A stretch of DNA of 64,000 nt from positions 558,001-622,000 of the forward strand of contig NZ_CANMBJ010000004.1 of NCBI RefSeq assembly GCF_947496075.1, written 5' to 3'. The DNA comes from an uncultured Tateyamaria sp. GTDB taxonomy: Bacteria; Pseudomonadota; Alphaproteobacteria; Rhodobacterales; Rhodobacteraceae. Below the pieces are notes generated by a model. It made no database searches, was not told the DNA's origin, and was given only the letters and a program-made list of their open reading frames with translations. This document shows, in pieces, positions 17,199-27,103 of the stretch; position 1 is the first letter of the stretch; each line of letters starts with the position of its first letter. The translations under genes were made by a program, and so were the position numbers.

Positions 17199-18782
17199 TC
17201 AATGCCGGAAATGCCGCATGCCCGTAAAGACCATCGCCAGCCCGGCCTCGTCCGCGACGGCAATCACCTCATCGTCACGCATTGATCCACCGGGCTGGAT
17301 CAGGGCGGTAGCGCCGGCCTCTGCCGCTGTGATCAAACCATCGGCGAAGGGAAAGAATGCATCCGACGCGACAACCGATCCTTGGGTCAGCGGTGCAGAC
17401 AGGCCCATCACCTCGGCCATGTCCTGCGCCTTGCGTGCTGCGATCCGCGTGCTGTCTACCCGGCTCATCTGGCCTGCTCCGACACCCACGGTTGCACCAT
17501 CCTTGACGTAAATGATCGCGTTGGATTTCAAGTGCTTGGCCACGATCCAGGCAAAGAGCAGATCACTCAGCTCCTGATCGGAGGGCTGGCGCTTGGTCAC
17601 AACTTTTAGGTCGCCGCGGCTGATACGGCCCACATCCTTATCCTGCACCAGAAAGCCACCCGACACTTGCTTGACGGCAAGCGCCGCGGAAGAGGCATCA
17701 GCCAGCCCGTTTGTCGTCAGCAAGCGCAGGTTTTTCTTGGCGGCGAACACCTCGCGCGCTTCGGTGCTTGCACCTGGCGCGATTACCACTTCGGTGAAGA
17801 TACCGGTGATCTCCTTGGCGGTTTCCGCGTCCAGTTCATGGTTCAGCGCGATAATCCCACCAAAGGCTGACGTGCGGTCGCAATCAAAGGCGCGGCTATA
17901 GGCCTCTTTCAACGTCTCACCAGTCGCAACCCCACAAGGGTTGGCATGCTTGATGATCGCGCAGGCGGGGCCTTGGCCCGCAAACTCGCTGACCAGCTCA
18001 AACGCAGCATCCGTGTCATTGATGTTGTTATAGGACAGTTCTTTGCCCTGATGCTGGGTGGCTGTCGCAACACCTGGGCGGGCGGAGCCATCGGTATAGA
18101 ACGCTGCCGCTTGATGCGGGTTCTCGCCATAGCGCAGGGTCTGGGCCAACTGCCCGCCAAAAGTGCGACGGCGCGGGATCTCATCTACTTGAGCCGCCAT
18201 CCACGTACTGACCGCCGTGTCATAGGCCGCCGTCCGGGCATAGGCGGTCTGTGCCAACCGCTGGCGCAGGGTATAGGTTGTCTGACCGTCATGCGCTGCC
18301 AATTCGGTCAGCACGACATCGTAGTCCTCGACATCCACAACGATGTTCACAAAGCCATGGTTCTTGGCCGCCGAGCGGATCATAGCCGGGCCACCAATGT
18401 CGATATTCTCGATCACCTCGGCGTATTCCGCGCCCTTGGCGACGGTTTCTTCAAACGGGTACAGGTTCACGACAACCAGATCGATGGCACCGATCCCGTG
18501 TTCGGTCATCGAGGCGACATGATCATCATTGTCGCGCAAGGCCAGCAGACCGCCATGCACAACCGGGTGCAGCGTTTTGACGCGACCGTCCATCATCTCG
18601 GGAAAGCCAGTGACCTCGCTCACATCCTTGACCGCAAGCCCGGCCTCGCGCAGCGTGCGGGCAGTCCCGCCTGTGCTTAACAGCTCAACCCCATGACCGG
18701 CCAGTGCGGTAGCAAAGTCGACCAGTCCGGTCTTGTCGGACACGGAGATCAAAGCACGGCGGACGAGGGTCAGGTCGATCAT
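17199..18782 (-). CDS. purH: Bifunctional AICAR formyltransferase / IMP cyclohydrolase
   Basis: Catalyses the last two steps of purine synthesis: formyl transfer from 10-formyl-THF to AICAR, then ring closure to IMP. 527 residues, a normal length. The N-terminal cyclohydrolase domain (1 to about 195) has [28 protein letters not shown] and GRVKTLHP. The C-terminal transformylase domain has [14 protein letters not shown], the KHANPCG active-site loop, [10 protein letters not shown] and the C-terminal stretch ending GMRHFRH. It sits in the run rsmB, heparinase-like, purH, lspA, each separated by short gaps. Confidence 0.97.
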   Translation of the reverse strand: MIDLTLVRRALISVSDKTGLVDFATALAGHGVELLSTGGTARTLREAGLAVKDVSEVTGFPEMMDGRVKTLHPVVHGGLLALRDNDDHVASMTEHGIGAIDLVVVNLYPFEETVAKGAEYAEVIENIDIGGPAMIRSAAKNHGFVNIVVDVEDYDVVLTELAAHDGQTTYTLRQRLAQTAYARTAAYDTAVSTWMAAQVDEIPRRRTFGGQLAQTLRYGENPHQAAAFYTDGSARPGVATATQHQGKELSYNNINDTDAAFELVSEFAGQGPACAIIKHANPCGVATGETLKEAYSRAFDCDRTSAFGGIIALNHELDAETAKEITGIFTEVVIAPGASTEAREVFAAKKNLRLLTTNGLADASSAALAVKQVSGGFLVQDKDVGRISRGDLKVVTKRQPSDQELSDLLFAWIVAKHLKSNAIIYVKDGATVGVGAGQMSRVDSTRIAARKAQDMAEVMGLSAPLTQGSVVASDAFFPFADGLITAAEAGATALIQPGGSMRDDEVIAVADEAGLAMVFTGMRHFRH

Positions 18783-18797
18783 GTTGGCAGCATTCCT

Positions 18798-20543
18798 TTA
18801 GTCATATACCTCGCCGGGTTCATCCCGGCTTAGGTCGCGGATGCCCATGGCAGTTTCCTGCGCTTTGGACAAGGACCAGCGCACACGGGTGGCAAATGTC
18901 ATCGCACGCCCCGACAGCACGATCTGCTGCGTGGCACGAGGCTTGAGCCGCCCCTTCTCAAGATACACGCTCGGCTCCAGCGACAGGTCACGGGTGCCGT
19001 CGTGGCGGAACACCCATAGCTCTCCGCTCTTCAGCGCCATGGACACCGCAGACCCACCCATATCCAGTTCGGCATGCACTTCCGGATGCAGGTGAAAGCG
19101 GATATCGAACGGGACACCCGCCAGTTTCTTGGTGTCCATCACCTTGTCAAATAACCGTTTTTCGCCATCTTCCATGGCCAGCAACATGTCTTCGCCGGCG
19201 ATGCCCCGCCCATCAAATGTCAATTCAAGCTGACGTGCGTGAGTCAGACCATGGGTCCGGACATAGCCGTCATGTCCACCCTGAAAGCGCAATCCATCAG
19301 GGGCCTGATTGATTTCGATAGGAACATGGATCGGCGCATCGATCAGCGTCTCACGAGCCGTAGCCCGTTCCGCATCGCCCAGACGCGCGCTGGAATACCC
19401 GTCCAACGACAACGCCGAATGCGACGGTGTGGCGCGGCCTGCTCGGCGCCAATCGGCACCGAAACTCGCACCGGATCCGCAATTCACGATCATCGGACGT
19501 CGGCCAGACGTCACTTCAAAGGCGAGGGTGGAGGCATGTGCATTGTGCCCGGCCTCGGGCTTGGGAGGGGCCGAGGCATCAATGATCACACTTGTCCGCC
19601 CCGAGCTCAGCCGCGCATATCCCATGGACAATCCATCCGGCTGCCGCGTCTTGACGCCGGATGCCGCCAGCGCGTGATCCAGCCACCCTTCCTGTCCACG
19701 CCCGCCACCGTGGAAGCGGGCCAAGCCACCATCGGAATGGCGCAAGGTGCGCAAAGTCGGGGCGATCCGTTCGATGGCGGCGGTGCACGTGTCTGGCACG
19801 GGTTTCGCGGCTTCCTCCAACGCGGCTACGGCCCATGTCAGCAGGGTAAAAACCTCAAGCAGTTCTTCGGGATTGCGGGTCGGCAAACCGCCTTGTTCGT
19901 CAATCTGGTCGTTGCATTCCTTTGCCAGGGCCGCGACAGCGGGCGGGGTCAGATCCTCCATCCCCTCCAGTGCCAGACCTGCATAGATTAGCCCGGTCAG
20001 CGCTTCGAAGCGCGGCAGGCCGGGCGCCGCAGCTTGCCAACGCTTCGCCAGAAAGCGGGTCTGCTGCGCGAGGCTAAGATAAAACGCATCGGTGGCCGGC
20101 ACTTCGTGACCGCGCAGCAAAAACAGGGCGTGGTTGATCCAGCGGATCAGGCGGCGGCCCGTCAGGTCAGGGGTCCAGCCCGGTCCACGCCCACGGCCAA
20201 ACCGTTCGATCCACCCCCACAACCACCTCTGACCCAATTCGCGGGTCGATGCATCCCCCACAGCAGCGAGGTCATCCAACCAGGCAAAGCCATGAATTTC
20301 GTCAAGATAGGCGCGGTCCGGGGCGTTGATCTCCCAGATCATCATGCCTTTCGCTTCGATCAATGCGCCCGCGAACAGGTAGTTCCCCGCCACAAGCTGC
20401 CGCCCCTTGGCAAAGCTGCCGATGGTGCGCGGCTCCGGGGACGACACGAAAGCCGTCACCGCCTTGGCCTGGGTTGCACGGCGTGCGTGCCAACGGTTCA
20501 GGAACCGTGTTTTTCGTGCGGTCAGCCCGCTCAGGGTGGACAT
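18798..20543 (-). CDS. Heparinase II/III family protein
   Basis: 581 residues. An N-terminal alpha/alpha toroid (about 40-290, including WIERFGRGRGPGWTPDL and RLIRWINHALFLLRG) is followed by a beta-sandwich heparinase II/III-like domain (about 310-560, with GHNAHASTLAFEVTSGRRPM and NCGSGASFGADWR). No signal peptide is visible, unlike secreted polysaccharide lyases. Members fixed between rsmB and purH are widespread in alphaproteobacteria, suggesting a housekeeping role, perhaps in cell-envelope glycan turnover, but the substrate is unknown. The start MSTLSGL follows directly on the rsmB spacer. Confidence 0.85.
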   Translation of the reverse strand: MSTLSGLTARKTRFLNRWHARRATQAKAVTAFVSSPEPRTIGSFAKGRQLVAGNYLFAGALIEAKGMMIWEINAPDRAYLDEIHGFAWLDDLAAVGDASTRELGQRWLWGWIERFGRGRGPGWTPDLTGRRLIRWINHALFLLRGHEVPATDAFYLSLAQQTRFLAKRWQAAAPGLPRFEALTGLIYAGLALEGMEDLTPPAVAALAKECNDQIDEQGGLPTRNPEELLEVFTLLTWAVAALEEAAKPVPDTCTAAIERIAPTLRTLRHSDGGLARFHGGGRGQEGWLDHALAASGVKTRQPDGLSMGYARLSSGRTSVIIDASAPPKPEAGHNAHASTLAFEVTSGRRPMIVNCGSGASFGADWRRAGRATPSHSALSLDGYSSARLGDAERATARETLIDAPIHVPIEINQAPDGLRFQGGHDGYVRTHGLTHARQLELTFDGRGIAGEDMLLAMEDGEKRLFDKVMDTKKLAGVPFDIRFHLHPEVHAELDMGGSAVSMALKSGELWVFRHDGTRDLSLEPSVYLEKGRLKPRATQQIVLSGRAMTFATRVRWSLSKAQETAMGIRDLSRDEPGEVYD

Positions 20544-20616
20544 GCTCTCTGCCTCTACGCGTCTACGGCGTTTTGAGCAGCACTTTAGCGGGTGTCTACG
20601 CGCAAGTCACGCGATG

Positions 20617-21903
20617 TCAGTCGGTCTTGCGCAAGCATGCGACATAGAAGCCATCCATGCCGCCCTGATCCGCCCAATGGTCAGGGCGCAGGCGCAATCC
20701 GCCTTCTTCCGTGATCCATGCCGGGTCGATGCCCGGACGGTCCAAGGCGTCCCGATCGACGGTCAGAGATGGATGTCGGCCCAGGGCCTCTTCCACCTGA
20801 ACCTCGCCTTCATCGGGAAGCAGCGAGCATGTGCAGAAGACCATACGTCCCCCAGGCTTGAGCAGGGTGACAGCGTGATCCAGCATACGCGCCTGCAGAT
20901 CGATCAACGCGCCAAATTCTGACCCATCTTTGGCAAAGGGCAGATCAGGGTGGCGACGGATCGTACCTGTGGCCGAACAAGGCGCGTCGAGCAAAATGGC
21001 ATCGTATTGCCCCGTCACCTCAAACGCATCCGCCACCTGCGTCTTGGCCGTCAGCTTGGTGCGCACAAGGTTTTGCTTCACCCGCTCCATCCGCCCTTCG
21101 GAAATATCGACCGCAGTAGCATCAGCACCCGTCGCGGCCAGCTGCAACGTCTTGCCACCGGGGGCCGCGCACAGGTCCAGCACCGCCTCGCCCTTCTGCG
21201 CATCCAGAACGCGGGCCGGGATAGCAGCGGCAGCATCCTGCACCCACCATTGACCTTCCGTGAACCCCGGCAGGGCGGAGACCTGGCCCGCATCCATCAG
21301 CCGCACTGATCCGGTGGGCAGCACCTTGCCACCAACGGCCTTGGCCACATCCGCTGCGTTGCCGTTCACACTCAAGTCTAGCGGCGCGCCTTCGAACTGC
21401 ACGCTTTCCATGGCCAACACAGCCTCACCACCCCAAGCCTCGACCAGCGGGCCGCGCAGCCATTTGGGCAGGCGCGGGGTGCGCAGGGCGGGCCATTGCT
21501 CTGGCCCCTTGTCCGCCACCTTGCGCAGGACTGCATTCACGAGACCCTTGAGATGCCCATAGCGCTTGTGGCGCGAAACGACATTCACCATCGAGTTGAC
21601 GACCCCATGCGCGGCCTCGCCCGCGCACAGCTCAATTGTCCCGACGCGCAGTGCATTGCGAACGGTCAGCGGTGGGTATTTCTGAAGATGTTTTTGCAGG
21701 AGTCGGTCGGCGCGTTCCATCCCACGTAAGGTTTCGGTGGCAAGCCTTTGCGCCCGGGCACGGTCCGCTGGGTCGAGGCGATCCAATGCGCCCGCCCCGA
21801 TGAGCTCCGGCAACAGCTTGCCCTCGCCAATGATCTGATCCAGCAGGTAAATCGCGCTGCGGCGCGCGGGCAGGCCACCATCTTTTGCCGGTTTGTCGCT
21901 CAT
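20617..21903 (-). CDS. rsmB: 16S rRNA m5C967-type methyltransferase RsmB
   Basis: SAM-dependent RNA cytosine-5 methyltransferase. 428 residues: an NusB-like N-terminal domain (about 15-140, with AHGVVNSMVNVVSRHKRYGH), then a Rossmann methyltransferase domain. Motif I is VLDLCAAPGGKTLQLA, motif IV with one active Cys is LLDAPCSATGTIRRHPD, and motif VI with the second Cys is MVFCTCSLLPDEGE, the two-Cys arrangement of RNA m5C enzymes. ATG 21903 (MSDKPAKDG) is chosen over an upstream start because GGGA lies close before it. It is divergent from the DUF1674 gene. Confidence 0.93.
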   Translation of the reverse strand: MSDKPAKDGGLPARRSAIYLLDQIIGEGKLLPELIGAGALDRLDPADRARAQRLATETLRGMERADRLLQKHLQKYPPLTVRNALRVGTIELCAGEAAHGVVNSMVNVVSRHKRYGHLKGLVNAVLRKVADKGPEQWPALRTPRLPKWLRGPLVEAWGGEAVLAMESVQFEGAPLDLSVNGNAADVAKAVGGKVLPTGSVRLMDAGQVSALPGFTEGQWWVQDAAAAIPARVLDAQKGEAVLDLCAAPGGKTLQLAATGADATAVDISEGRMERVKQNLVRTKLTAKTQVADAFEVTGQYDAILLDAPCSATGTIRRHPDLPFAKDGSEFGALIDLQARMLDHAVTLLKPGGRMVFCTCSLLPDEGEVQVEEALGRHPSLTVDRDALDRPGIDPAWITEEGGLRLRPDHWADQGGMDGFYVACLRKTD

Positions 21904-21989
21904 CTCTGTTCCCGATCCTTGCTGTCGCACCCGCTTGCGGCGCCGAAGGTTGGGCGTATATCAAGGGCATGATCCAAGAGGAACCCACG

Positions 21990-22301
21990 ATGTCAGACGA
22001 CCCAAATCGCCCCGACGCACCGCCGGGTATCCCATCGACGCCAGACCCCATACCGGCCCCCGCACCGACCGAAGCGCCGCAACCGGACCCGCCCGCACCT
22101 ACGCCGGAAACGCCAGTGGAAGTGCCCCCGCAAACAGATACCGATTTGCCCCCCGCCGCCCAGCGCGCGCTGGCCGAGGCAGAGAAGCGGCGCAAGGCTG
22201 CCAAGAACATGGATCTGCCAACCGAGTTGGGAGGCCGAGACGGGCCGGAGCCCGTCCGCTATGGGGATTGGGAGAAAAAAGGGATTGCGGTCGACTTCTG
22301 A
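21990..22301 (+). CDS. DUF1674 protein (succinate dehydrogenase assembly factor 4-like)
   Basis: Small protein of 103 residues. A long Pro/Thr/Glu-rich disordered N-terminus (about 1-60) leads to the conserved DUF1674 tail LPTELGGRDGPEPVRYGDWE and KKGIAVDF. In eukaryotes the homologue SDHAF4 helps insert FAD into succinate dehydrogenase; the same role here is inference. ATG 21990 has AGAGGAA five bases upstream; an ATG at 21969 is a poorer alternative. Divergent from rsmB with under 90 bases between starts. Confidence 0.85.
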   Translation: MSDDPNRPDAPPGIPSTPDPIPAPAPTEAPQPDPPAPTPETPVEVPPQTDTDLPPAAQRALAEAEKRRKAAKNMDLPTELGGRDGPEPVRYGDWEKKGIAVDF

Positions 22302-22307
22302 TCGCGC

Positions 22308-22661
22308 TCAGCGCAGCCGGAACATCGCGCTGTCACCGGCACCCCGGTCAGACGTGAACTTGATACGTCCGTCAGCCGTCGCCTGTACTTCCTGACAATT
22401 GTAGCCCAAGGCATCGCCACCCCAGAACAGGTCTCGACAGAAGTATCCGTCTTTCCACGACCACGTGCCCTCGACATCCCAGCGCGCACCGCGCCCTTCG
22501 ATTTTACCATCCGGTTTCACGTTCAACTTCACAAACGGACGCGTCAGCGTCTTGCCATTCACCAGTTGCACGAATCTCTGCTGATCATCGACCTTCACAA
22601 GGTCAGCCAGAGCAGGCCCGGTAGCAAGCGCGGCAGCCGCCGCAAGCATCATCATACGCAT
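22308..22661 (-). CDS. Small exported DUF995-like protein
   Basis: 117 residues with a clear signal peptide (MRMMMLAAAAALATGPALA). The mature part is about 98 residues with VNGKTLTRPFVKLNVKPDGK, WDVEGTWSWKDGYFCRDLFW and YNCQEV. The W-Y-F-C-R...C pattern resembles the DUF995 family of exported alphaproteobacterial proteins, with two Cys likely to form a disulphide. Function unknown. It is convergent with the DUF1674 gene, six bases from its end. Confidence 0.75.
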   Translation of the reverse strand: MRMMMLAAAAALATGPALADLVKVDDQQRFVQLVNGKTLTRPFVKLNVKPDGKIEGRGARWDVEGTWSWKDGYFCRDLFWGGDALGYNCQEVQATADGRIKFTSDRGAGDSAMFRLR

Positions 22662-22762
22662 ATCACAAGCACCTTCACGCGATGGCGTCCTTTGCCAACG
22701 TTTACGCATGATCAGGTGAATTGGTTCACTCAGGCGGTGAAAATACGGCTGCCCGGGGGCGT

Positions 22763-23578
22763 TTATCCGCGCATTCCAAGTACATCGAGCATATCGTACT
22801 GCCCCGGCGCCTTGTCTTGGGCCCACAAGGCCGCACGCAAAGCGCCCTTGGCGAACAGGGCCCGGTCGGTGGCCATATGCTTGAGCACAATCCGTTCGCC
22901 TGCTCCGGCGAACAACACCTCATGTTCACCCACGATATCGCCGCCGCGGATAACGGAAAAACCAATATCGCCCCGCTTGCGCGCGCCGGTGATCCCGTCA
23001 CGGGCCGCATCGCGCACCTGCGCCAGATCAACACCACGACCCTCGGCAGCGGCCTCTCCCAGCATCAGTGCCGTGCCAGAGGGCGCATCGACCTTGTGAT
23101 GGTGATGTCCTTCGATCACTTCGATATCGAAATCTTCATCCAGCGCTGCAGCGACCTGCTTGGTCAACTGCACCAACAGGTTCACACCAAGGCTCATGTT
23201 GCCCGCCCGGACAATCGGCGAATGCCGCGCCGCAGGTTCCAGTTGGGCGATCTGCTCATCGCTCATGCCGGTGGTGCCAATGATGTGCGCCGCGCGGGCC
23301 TGTGCCGCGATCTTGGACAAGGCAATCGTCGCCTCCGGTGCGGTAAAGTCGATCACGGCCTGCGCTTTGGCCATCGGTTCCAGCGGATCGTCATACACCA
23401 TGACGCCCAAAGGCTGACCGCCCATTACCTCTCCCACATCGCGCCCGACCCAGTCGTGGCTGGGGCGCTCGAGCGCGCCAACAAGGTGCATCCGGTCATC
23501 CTTCAGCACAGATTCAATCAGCATCTGGCCCATACGGCCAGACGCACCCGCAATCACGACACCTGGCAAATCTGACAT
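22763..23578 (-). CDS. dapB: 4-hydroxy-tetrahydrodipicolinate reductase
   Basis: Second committed enzyme of lysine and meso-diaminopimelate synthesis, NAD(P)H-dependent. 271 residues. The nucleotide-binding GASGRMGQM is at about residue 10, [10 protein letters not shown] follows in the middle, and the substrate loop [16 protein letters not shown] carries the His and Lys that act on the substrate. ATG 23578 (MSDLPGV) is preferred over an upstream in-frame start, since it begins directly before the Rossmann strand. Divergent from rbfA. Confidence 0.96.
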   Translation of the reverse strand: MSDLPGVVIAGASGRMGQMLIESVLKDDRMHLVGALERPSHDWVGRDVGEVMGGQPLGVMVYDDPLEPMAKAQAVIDFTAPEATIALSKIAAQARAAHIIGTTGMSDEQIAQLEPAARHSPIVRAGNMSLGVNLLVQLTKQVAAALDEDFDIEVIEGHHHHKVDAPSGTALMLGEAAAEGRGVDLAQVRDAARDGITGARKRGDIGFSVIRGGDIVGEHEVLFAGAGERIVLKHMATDRALFAKGALRAALWAQDKAPGQYDMLDVLGMRG

Positions 23579-23666
23579 GTCCCTCACCCCTTCTTGGCGG
23601 TTTCCCGCTTCACTAGCTTGCCCTGCCGCGCTTGGCAAAGGTCAGCGCCTGTCTTAGATGGGGAAG

Positions 23667-24062
23667 ATGGCAAAGAACAAGTTTCATGACGGTCCCGGCC
23701 CTTCGCAACGGCAACTGCGCGTGGGTGAACTGATCCGCCGCACTCTGTCCGAGGTGCTGGCGCGCGGTGACGTGCATGACCCCGACCTCAATCGCATGTC
23801 CATTACGGTGGGCGAAGTGCGCACCTCTCCGGATCTCAAGATCGCGACAGCCTATGTGCTGCCTTTGGGAGGTCAGGGGCAAGAGGACGTCCTGAAGCTG
23901 CTGGCGCGCAACAAGGGCGAGCTGCGGCGCGCGGTGTCCAAGAAACTGGCCCTGAAATTTGCACCTGACCTGCGGTTCCAACTGGACGAGACGTTTGACC
24001 GGATGGACGACACGCGGCGCATGCTGAACCAGGATGCGGTGCGGCGGGATACCGAAGCATGA
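23667..24062 (+). CDS. rbfA: Ribosome-binding factor A
   Basis: Small KH-like factor that binds the 30S precursor near the 5' helix of 16S rRNA and helps its maturation. 131 residues with [20 protein letters not shown] at the N-terminus, [21 protein letters not shown] and [12 protein letters not shown] near the end, as in alphaproteobacterial RbfA. ATG 23667 gives the usual start MAKNKFHDG; an in-frame ATG at 23658 is possible and lies before the GGGGAAG stretch. It overlaps the next gene by four bases (ATGA). Confidence 0.94.
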   Translation: MAKNKFHDGPGPSQRQLRVGELIRRTLSEVLARGDVHDPDLNRMSITVGEVRTSPDLKIATAYVLPLGGQGQEDVLKLLARNKGELRRAVSKKLALKFAPDLRFQLDETFDRMDDTRRMLNQDAVRRDTEA

Positions 24063-24796
24063 TGCTAAGGGCAGCCGCACTTGTGCTGCTGTCATGGGCG
24101 CTGCCCGCATGGGCCGTGACCTGCGAAGACATCCGGTATCAGGACAACAGCTACACCATCTGCACGGTCGATGCGGCCAAAGAAGAGCTGCGGTTGTTCC
24201 TGTATAATGACGGAGGCGCGCCATACGGCCACTTCAACGCAGTGGACCGCGCCCTGCAATCAGATGGCGAAACACTCAGCTTCGGCATGAACGCGGGCAT
24301 GTATCACGAGGATCGCGCGCCGGTGGGGCACTATGTCGAGAATGGGAAAGAGGTCATGCGTGTGATCGCCAACCCCGGCCCCGGCAATTTCGGATTGCTG
24401 CCCAACGGCATCCTGTGCCTGCGACCCGGGCGGGCTGACGTGTTCGAAACACTGGACTATGTGGATCAGTCGCCCGACTGCACCTTTGCCACGCAATCCG
24501 GGCCGATGCTGGTGATCGATGGCAACTTGCATCCGCGCTTTCTGCCTGACAGCACTTCGCGCTTTATCCGCAACGGGGTGGGCACCACGGCGGACGGGTC
24601 CAAGGCGATCTTTGCCATCTCGAACAACTCCGTCACTTTTTACGAATTCGGCAGCCTGTACCGGGATCACCTGAAACTGCCCAACGCGCTCTTCTTTGAT
24701 GGCAACATCTCGCGCCTCTACGCACCCGACCTGAACCGGGACGATTTCGGCTTTGCCGTCGGCCCCATCATCGGCACGGTCGAGACCGGCAATTGA
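24059..24796 (+). CDS. Phosphodiester glycosidase family protein (DUF2233)
   Basis: Exported protein of 245 residues with signal peptide [17 protein letters not shown]. The fold markers of the phosphodiester glycosidase (uncovering-enzyme, NAGPA-like) family are present: [44 protein letters not shown] and [13 protein letters not shown]. These enzymes cleave sugar-phosphate diesters; the bacterial substrate is not known and may be an envelope or exopolymer phosphodiester. The gene is translationally coupled to rbfA by an ATGA overlap. Confidence 0.87.
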   Translation: MMLRAAALVLLSWALPAWAVTCEDIRYQDNSYTICTVDAAKEELRLFLYNDGGAPYGHFNAVDRALQSDGETLSFGMNAGMYHEDRAPVGHYVENGKEVMRVIANPGPGNFGLLPNGILCLRPGRADVFETLDYVDQSPDCTFATQSGPMLVIDGNLHPRFLPDSTSRFIRNGVGTTADGSKAIFAISNNSVTFYEFGSLYRDHLKLPNALFFDGNISRLYAPDLNRDDFGFAVGPIIGTVETGN

Positions 24797-24850
24797 CAAG
24801 AGCCACGGCCCTGCGATAGGCGGCAGCCCTCACGCAAAAACGAGGGTGAC

Positions 24851-25756
24851 ATGGGCCGTTCACGCAAAGGGCGCGACATTTCCGGTTGGTTGGTGGTGGA
24901 CAAGCCTGCGGGCCTGACCTCGACTGCGGTCGTGAACAAAGTGCGATGGGCGCTGCAAGCCAAAAAGGCCGGGCACGCGGGCACCCTCGATCCCGAAGCC
25001 ACCGGCGTTCTGGCCGTCGCCTTGGGCGAAGCGACCAAGACGGTCCCCTACATTACCGACGCACTCAAGGCGTACCGCTTTACCGTCAGGCTGGGACAGG
25101 CCACCAATACTGACGATGCCGAAGGAGAGGTGATCGCGCAATCCGACACCCGCCCATCAGATGACGAGGTCAAAGATGCGCTTGGTCCATTTGTCGGGGA
25201 CATCATGCAGGTTCCGCCCAAGTTCTCCGCCGTGAAGATCGACGGCCAGCGCGCCTACAAACTCGCCCGTGATGGTGAGGATGTCGAGATTGAGGCCCGC
25301 CCCCTATGGGTCGAGGAACTTGTACTGACCGACCGACCCGATCCCGATCATGTCGAGCTGGAGATGGTATGCGGCAAAGGTGGCTATGTTCGCTCAATCG
25401 CGCGCGATTTGGGGGAAGCGCTGGGATGTTACGGTCACGTGCGTGAATTGCGACGTATCTGGTCCGGCCCGTTCGAAGCCGCCGATGGCCTGACCTTCGA
25501 CCAAATCGAAGAGATGGCGCAGACACCCGCATTGGACGAGCACCTGCGCCCCATTTCCGAAGGGCTGGCTGATCTGCCCGAACTGCGGGCCACAGCCGAA
25601 GGGGTCGCGCGGCTGCGCAACGGCAACCCCGGCATGGTCCTGGCGGCGGACGTCGAATACGGAGAAGAGTGCTGGGCGTCCTTTGAAGGCAAACCGGTTG
25701 CTGTCGGGCGCTACAAGGCAGGCGAATTGCACCCCGCACGGGTCTTCAACCTGTAA
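24851..25756 (+). CDS. truB: tRNA pseudouridine-55 synthase
   Basis: Converts U55 of the T-loop to pseudouridine in nearly all tRNAs. 301 residues. [13 protein letters not shown], then the catalytic motif [14 protein letters not shown] with nucleophile Asp47, and the KF.A.K stretch [19 protein letters not shown] are diagnostic, as is [20 protein letters not shown]. The C-terminal part is PUA-like. It follows rbfA and the glycosidase gene and precedes rpsO by some distance, the common alphaproteobacterial order rbfA-truB-rpsO. Confidence 0.97.
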   Translation: MGRSRKGRDISGWLVVDKPAGLTSTAVVNKVRWALQAKKAGHAGTLDPEATGVLAVALGEATKTVPYITDALKAYRFTVRLGQATNTDDAEGEVIAQSDTRPSDDEVKDALGPFVGDIMQVPPKFSAVKIDGQRAYKLARDGEDVEIEARPLWVEELVLTDRPDPDHVELEMVCGKGGYVRSIARDLGEALGCYGHVRELRRIWSGPFEAADGLTFDQIEEMAQTPALDEHLRPISEGLADLPELRATAEGVARLRNGNPGMVLAADVEYGEECWASFEGKPVAVGRYKAGELHPARVFNL

Positions 25757-25929
25757 CACTCGGTCCGCCACCGGCACTTTCTGGTCAGGAATTCCACCAG
25801 TTGTCCCGCAGAATTGTTACAATTTACGGACCCCAGGTAAGCCATGCGTGAGTGCTCTATGAATTAGGAACTATTCAGTCCACATTTACCTCATCAAGTT
25901 TGAAACGCCCAAAACCGATGAGAGATGAT

Positions 25930-26433
25930 ATGACCCAAATTACCCTCCGCACCGTTGGCACCGTTCTGACCGCTGGCGCATTCGCCACCATCGCATTCGA
26001 CGCATTCGGCCAGGCGCTGAGCCCGCTCTTCGGCTATGCAAAACTGGCCCCAGTCGGACTGGCAGGCGCATCGCTCAAGGCGATCTTTGGCGCAAACCCC
26101 TCGGGCGCGGCACACCTGCTGCACGCCCTGACCGGCCTGATCTTCTATGCCGTTGGTTACTTCGCCATTGCCCGTCCCATCCAGCTGGCCGTCATGCCCC
26201 GCCTGCATTGGTCGATCACGGCCGTGGTCTACGGCATCGCGCTTTGGGTGTTTGCGCTCTACGTCATGGCGCACCTGGTGACCGGCAACAAACCGTTCCT
26301 CGGCTTCACCGGCATCACCTGGGTCGCTCTGTGGGGCCATATCGTCTACGCTCTGGTTGCCGCGAGCATCATGGAGGCCAAGGGTGCTGTCCTGGACCTG
26401 CGCCCCAAACCCGTGGCCGTACCCGCTCAATAA
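25930..26433 (+). CDS. Small polytopic membrane protein of unknown family
   Basis: 167 residues with four hydrophobic helices at about 10-30, 60-80, 95-120 and 130-155. ATG 25930 (MTQITLRTVG) was chosen; it follows GAGAGAT closely. Earlier in-frame starts at 25852 and 25918 would add a hydrophilic leader. The central GANPSGAAHLLHALTGLIFY and HLVTGNKPFLGFTGITWVAL may hold His residues for metal or haem, but I do not recognise the family. It interrupts the usual truB-rpsO neighbourhood. Confidence 0.75.
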   Translation: MTQITLRTVGTVLTAGAFATIAFDAFGQALSPLFGYAKLAPVGLAGASLKAIFGANPSGAAHLLHALTGLIFYAVGYFAIARPIQLAVMPRLHWSITAVVYGIALWVFALYVMAHLVTGNKPFLGFTGITWVALWGHIVYALVAASIMEAKGAVLDLRPKPVAVPAQ

Positions 26434-26487
26434 GAACACCTGAACAAACCGATTGATGGGGCGGTCTGCGACTGGCAGAACCGCCCC

Positions 26488-27012
26488 ATGATCGTTCGAA
26501 CCCACACCAAGGGCGATGCGCCCTCGACCGCCGTCTACTCCGATTGCGAGCGGTATCGCTACAGCCTGACACGCATCTGGGATGACACGGGACGCCGCGT
26601 GAACTTCGTCATGCTGAACCCATCCACGGCGACCGAGGTGCAAAACGACCCAACCGTCGAACGCTGCGAACGACGGGCGCGGACCCTCGGCTATGGCAGC
26701 TTTGCTGTCACCAACATCTTCGCATGGCGCGACACCGATCCACGCGCGATGCGGACTGCCACCGATCCGGTCGGGCCTGAAAACGACGAAAGCATTCTGG
26801 AACGGGCGACATGGACACACGACGTGGTGGCAGCCTGGGGAACACATGGCGCGCACCTGGATCGCGGAACACATGTGGCAACGCTGTTACGCAATGTCGA
26901 TCGTCCGCTCTATCACCTGGGCCTGTCCAAGGCCGGACACCCCAAACACCCGTTGTACCTACCATACGCACAACAGCCGGAACCTTGGGAAAACGGATCT
27001 GACGTTACCTGA
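26488..27012 (+). CDS. DUF1643 domain protein
   Basis: 174 residues covering one domain. Signatures of DUF1643 are clear: YRYSLTRIWDDTGRRVNFVM, LNPSTATEVQNDPTVERC and SFAVTNIFAWRDTDPRAM, then GTHGAHLDRG and LGLSKAGHPKHPLYLP. The family is common near genome-maintenance or accessory genes, but its activity is not known. The conserved Asn, Asp, Arg and His residues suggest an enzyme. No signal peptide. Confidence 0.88.
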   Translation: MIVRTHTKGDAPSTAVYSDCERYRYSLTRIWDDTGRRVNFVMLNPSTATEVQNDPTVERCERRARTLGYGSFAVTNIFAWRDTDPRAMRTATDPVGPENDESILERATWTHDVVAAWGTHGAHLDRGTHVATLLRNVDRPLYHLGLSKAGHPKHPLYLPYAQQPEPWENGSDVT

Positions 27013-27103
27013 CGTTAACCAATTTGCGGGATAGGCTTTGTTCCAATCCGTGGATTGCGGTAATTTACCCTTGGGCAAATGCGCCCGTTGCTTGGAATAC
27101 GTT

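Noticed and set aside
17199..18782. Unusual Val in the purH stretch [10 protein letters not shown], where Lys or Ala is common
   Set aside because: The position varies among PurH proteins (human has Ala); the catalytic Lys of VKTLHP is intact.
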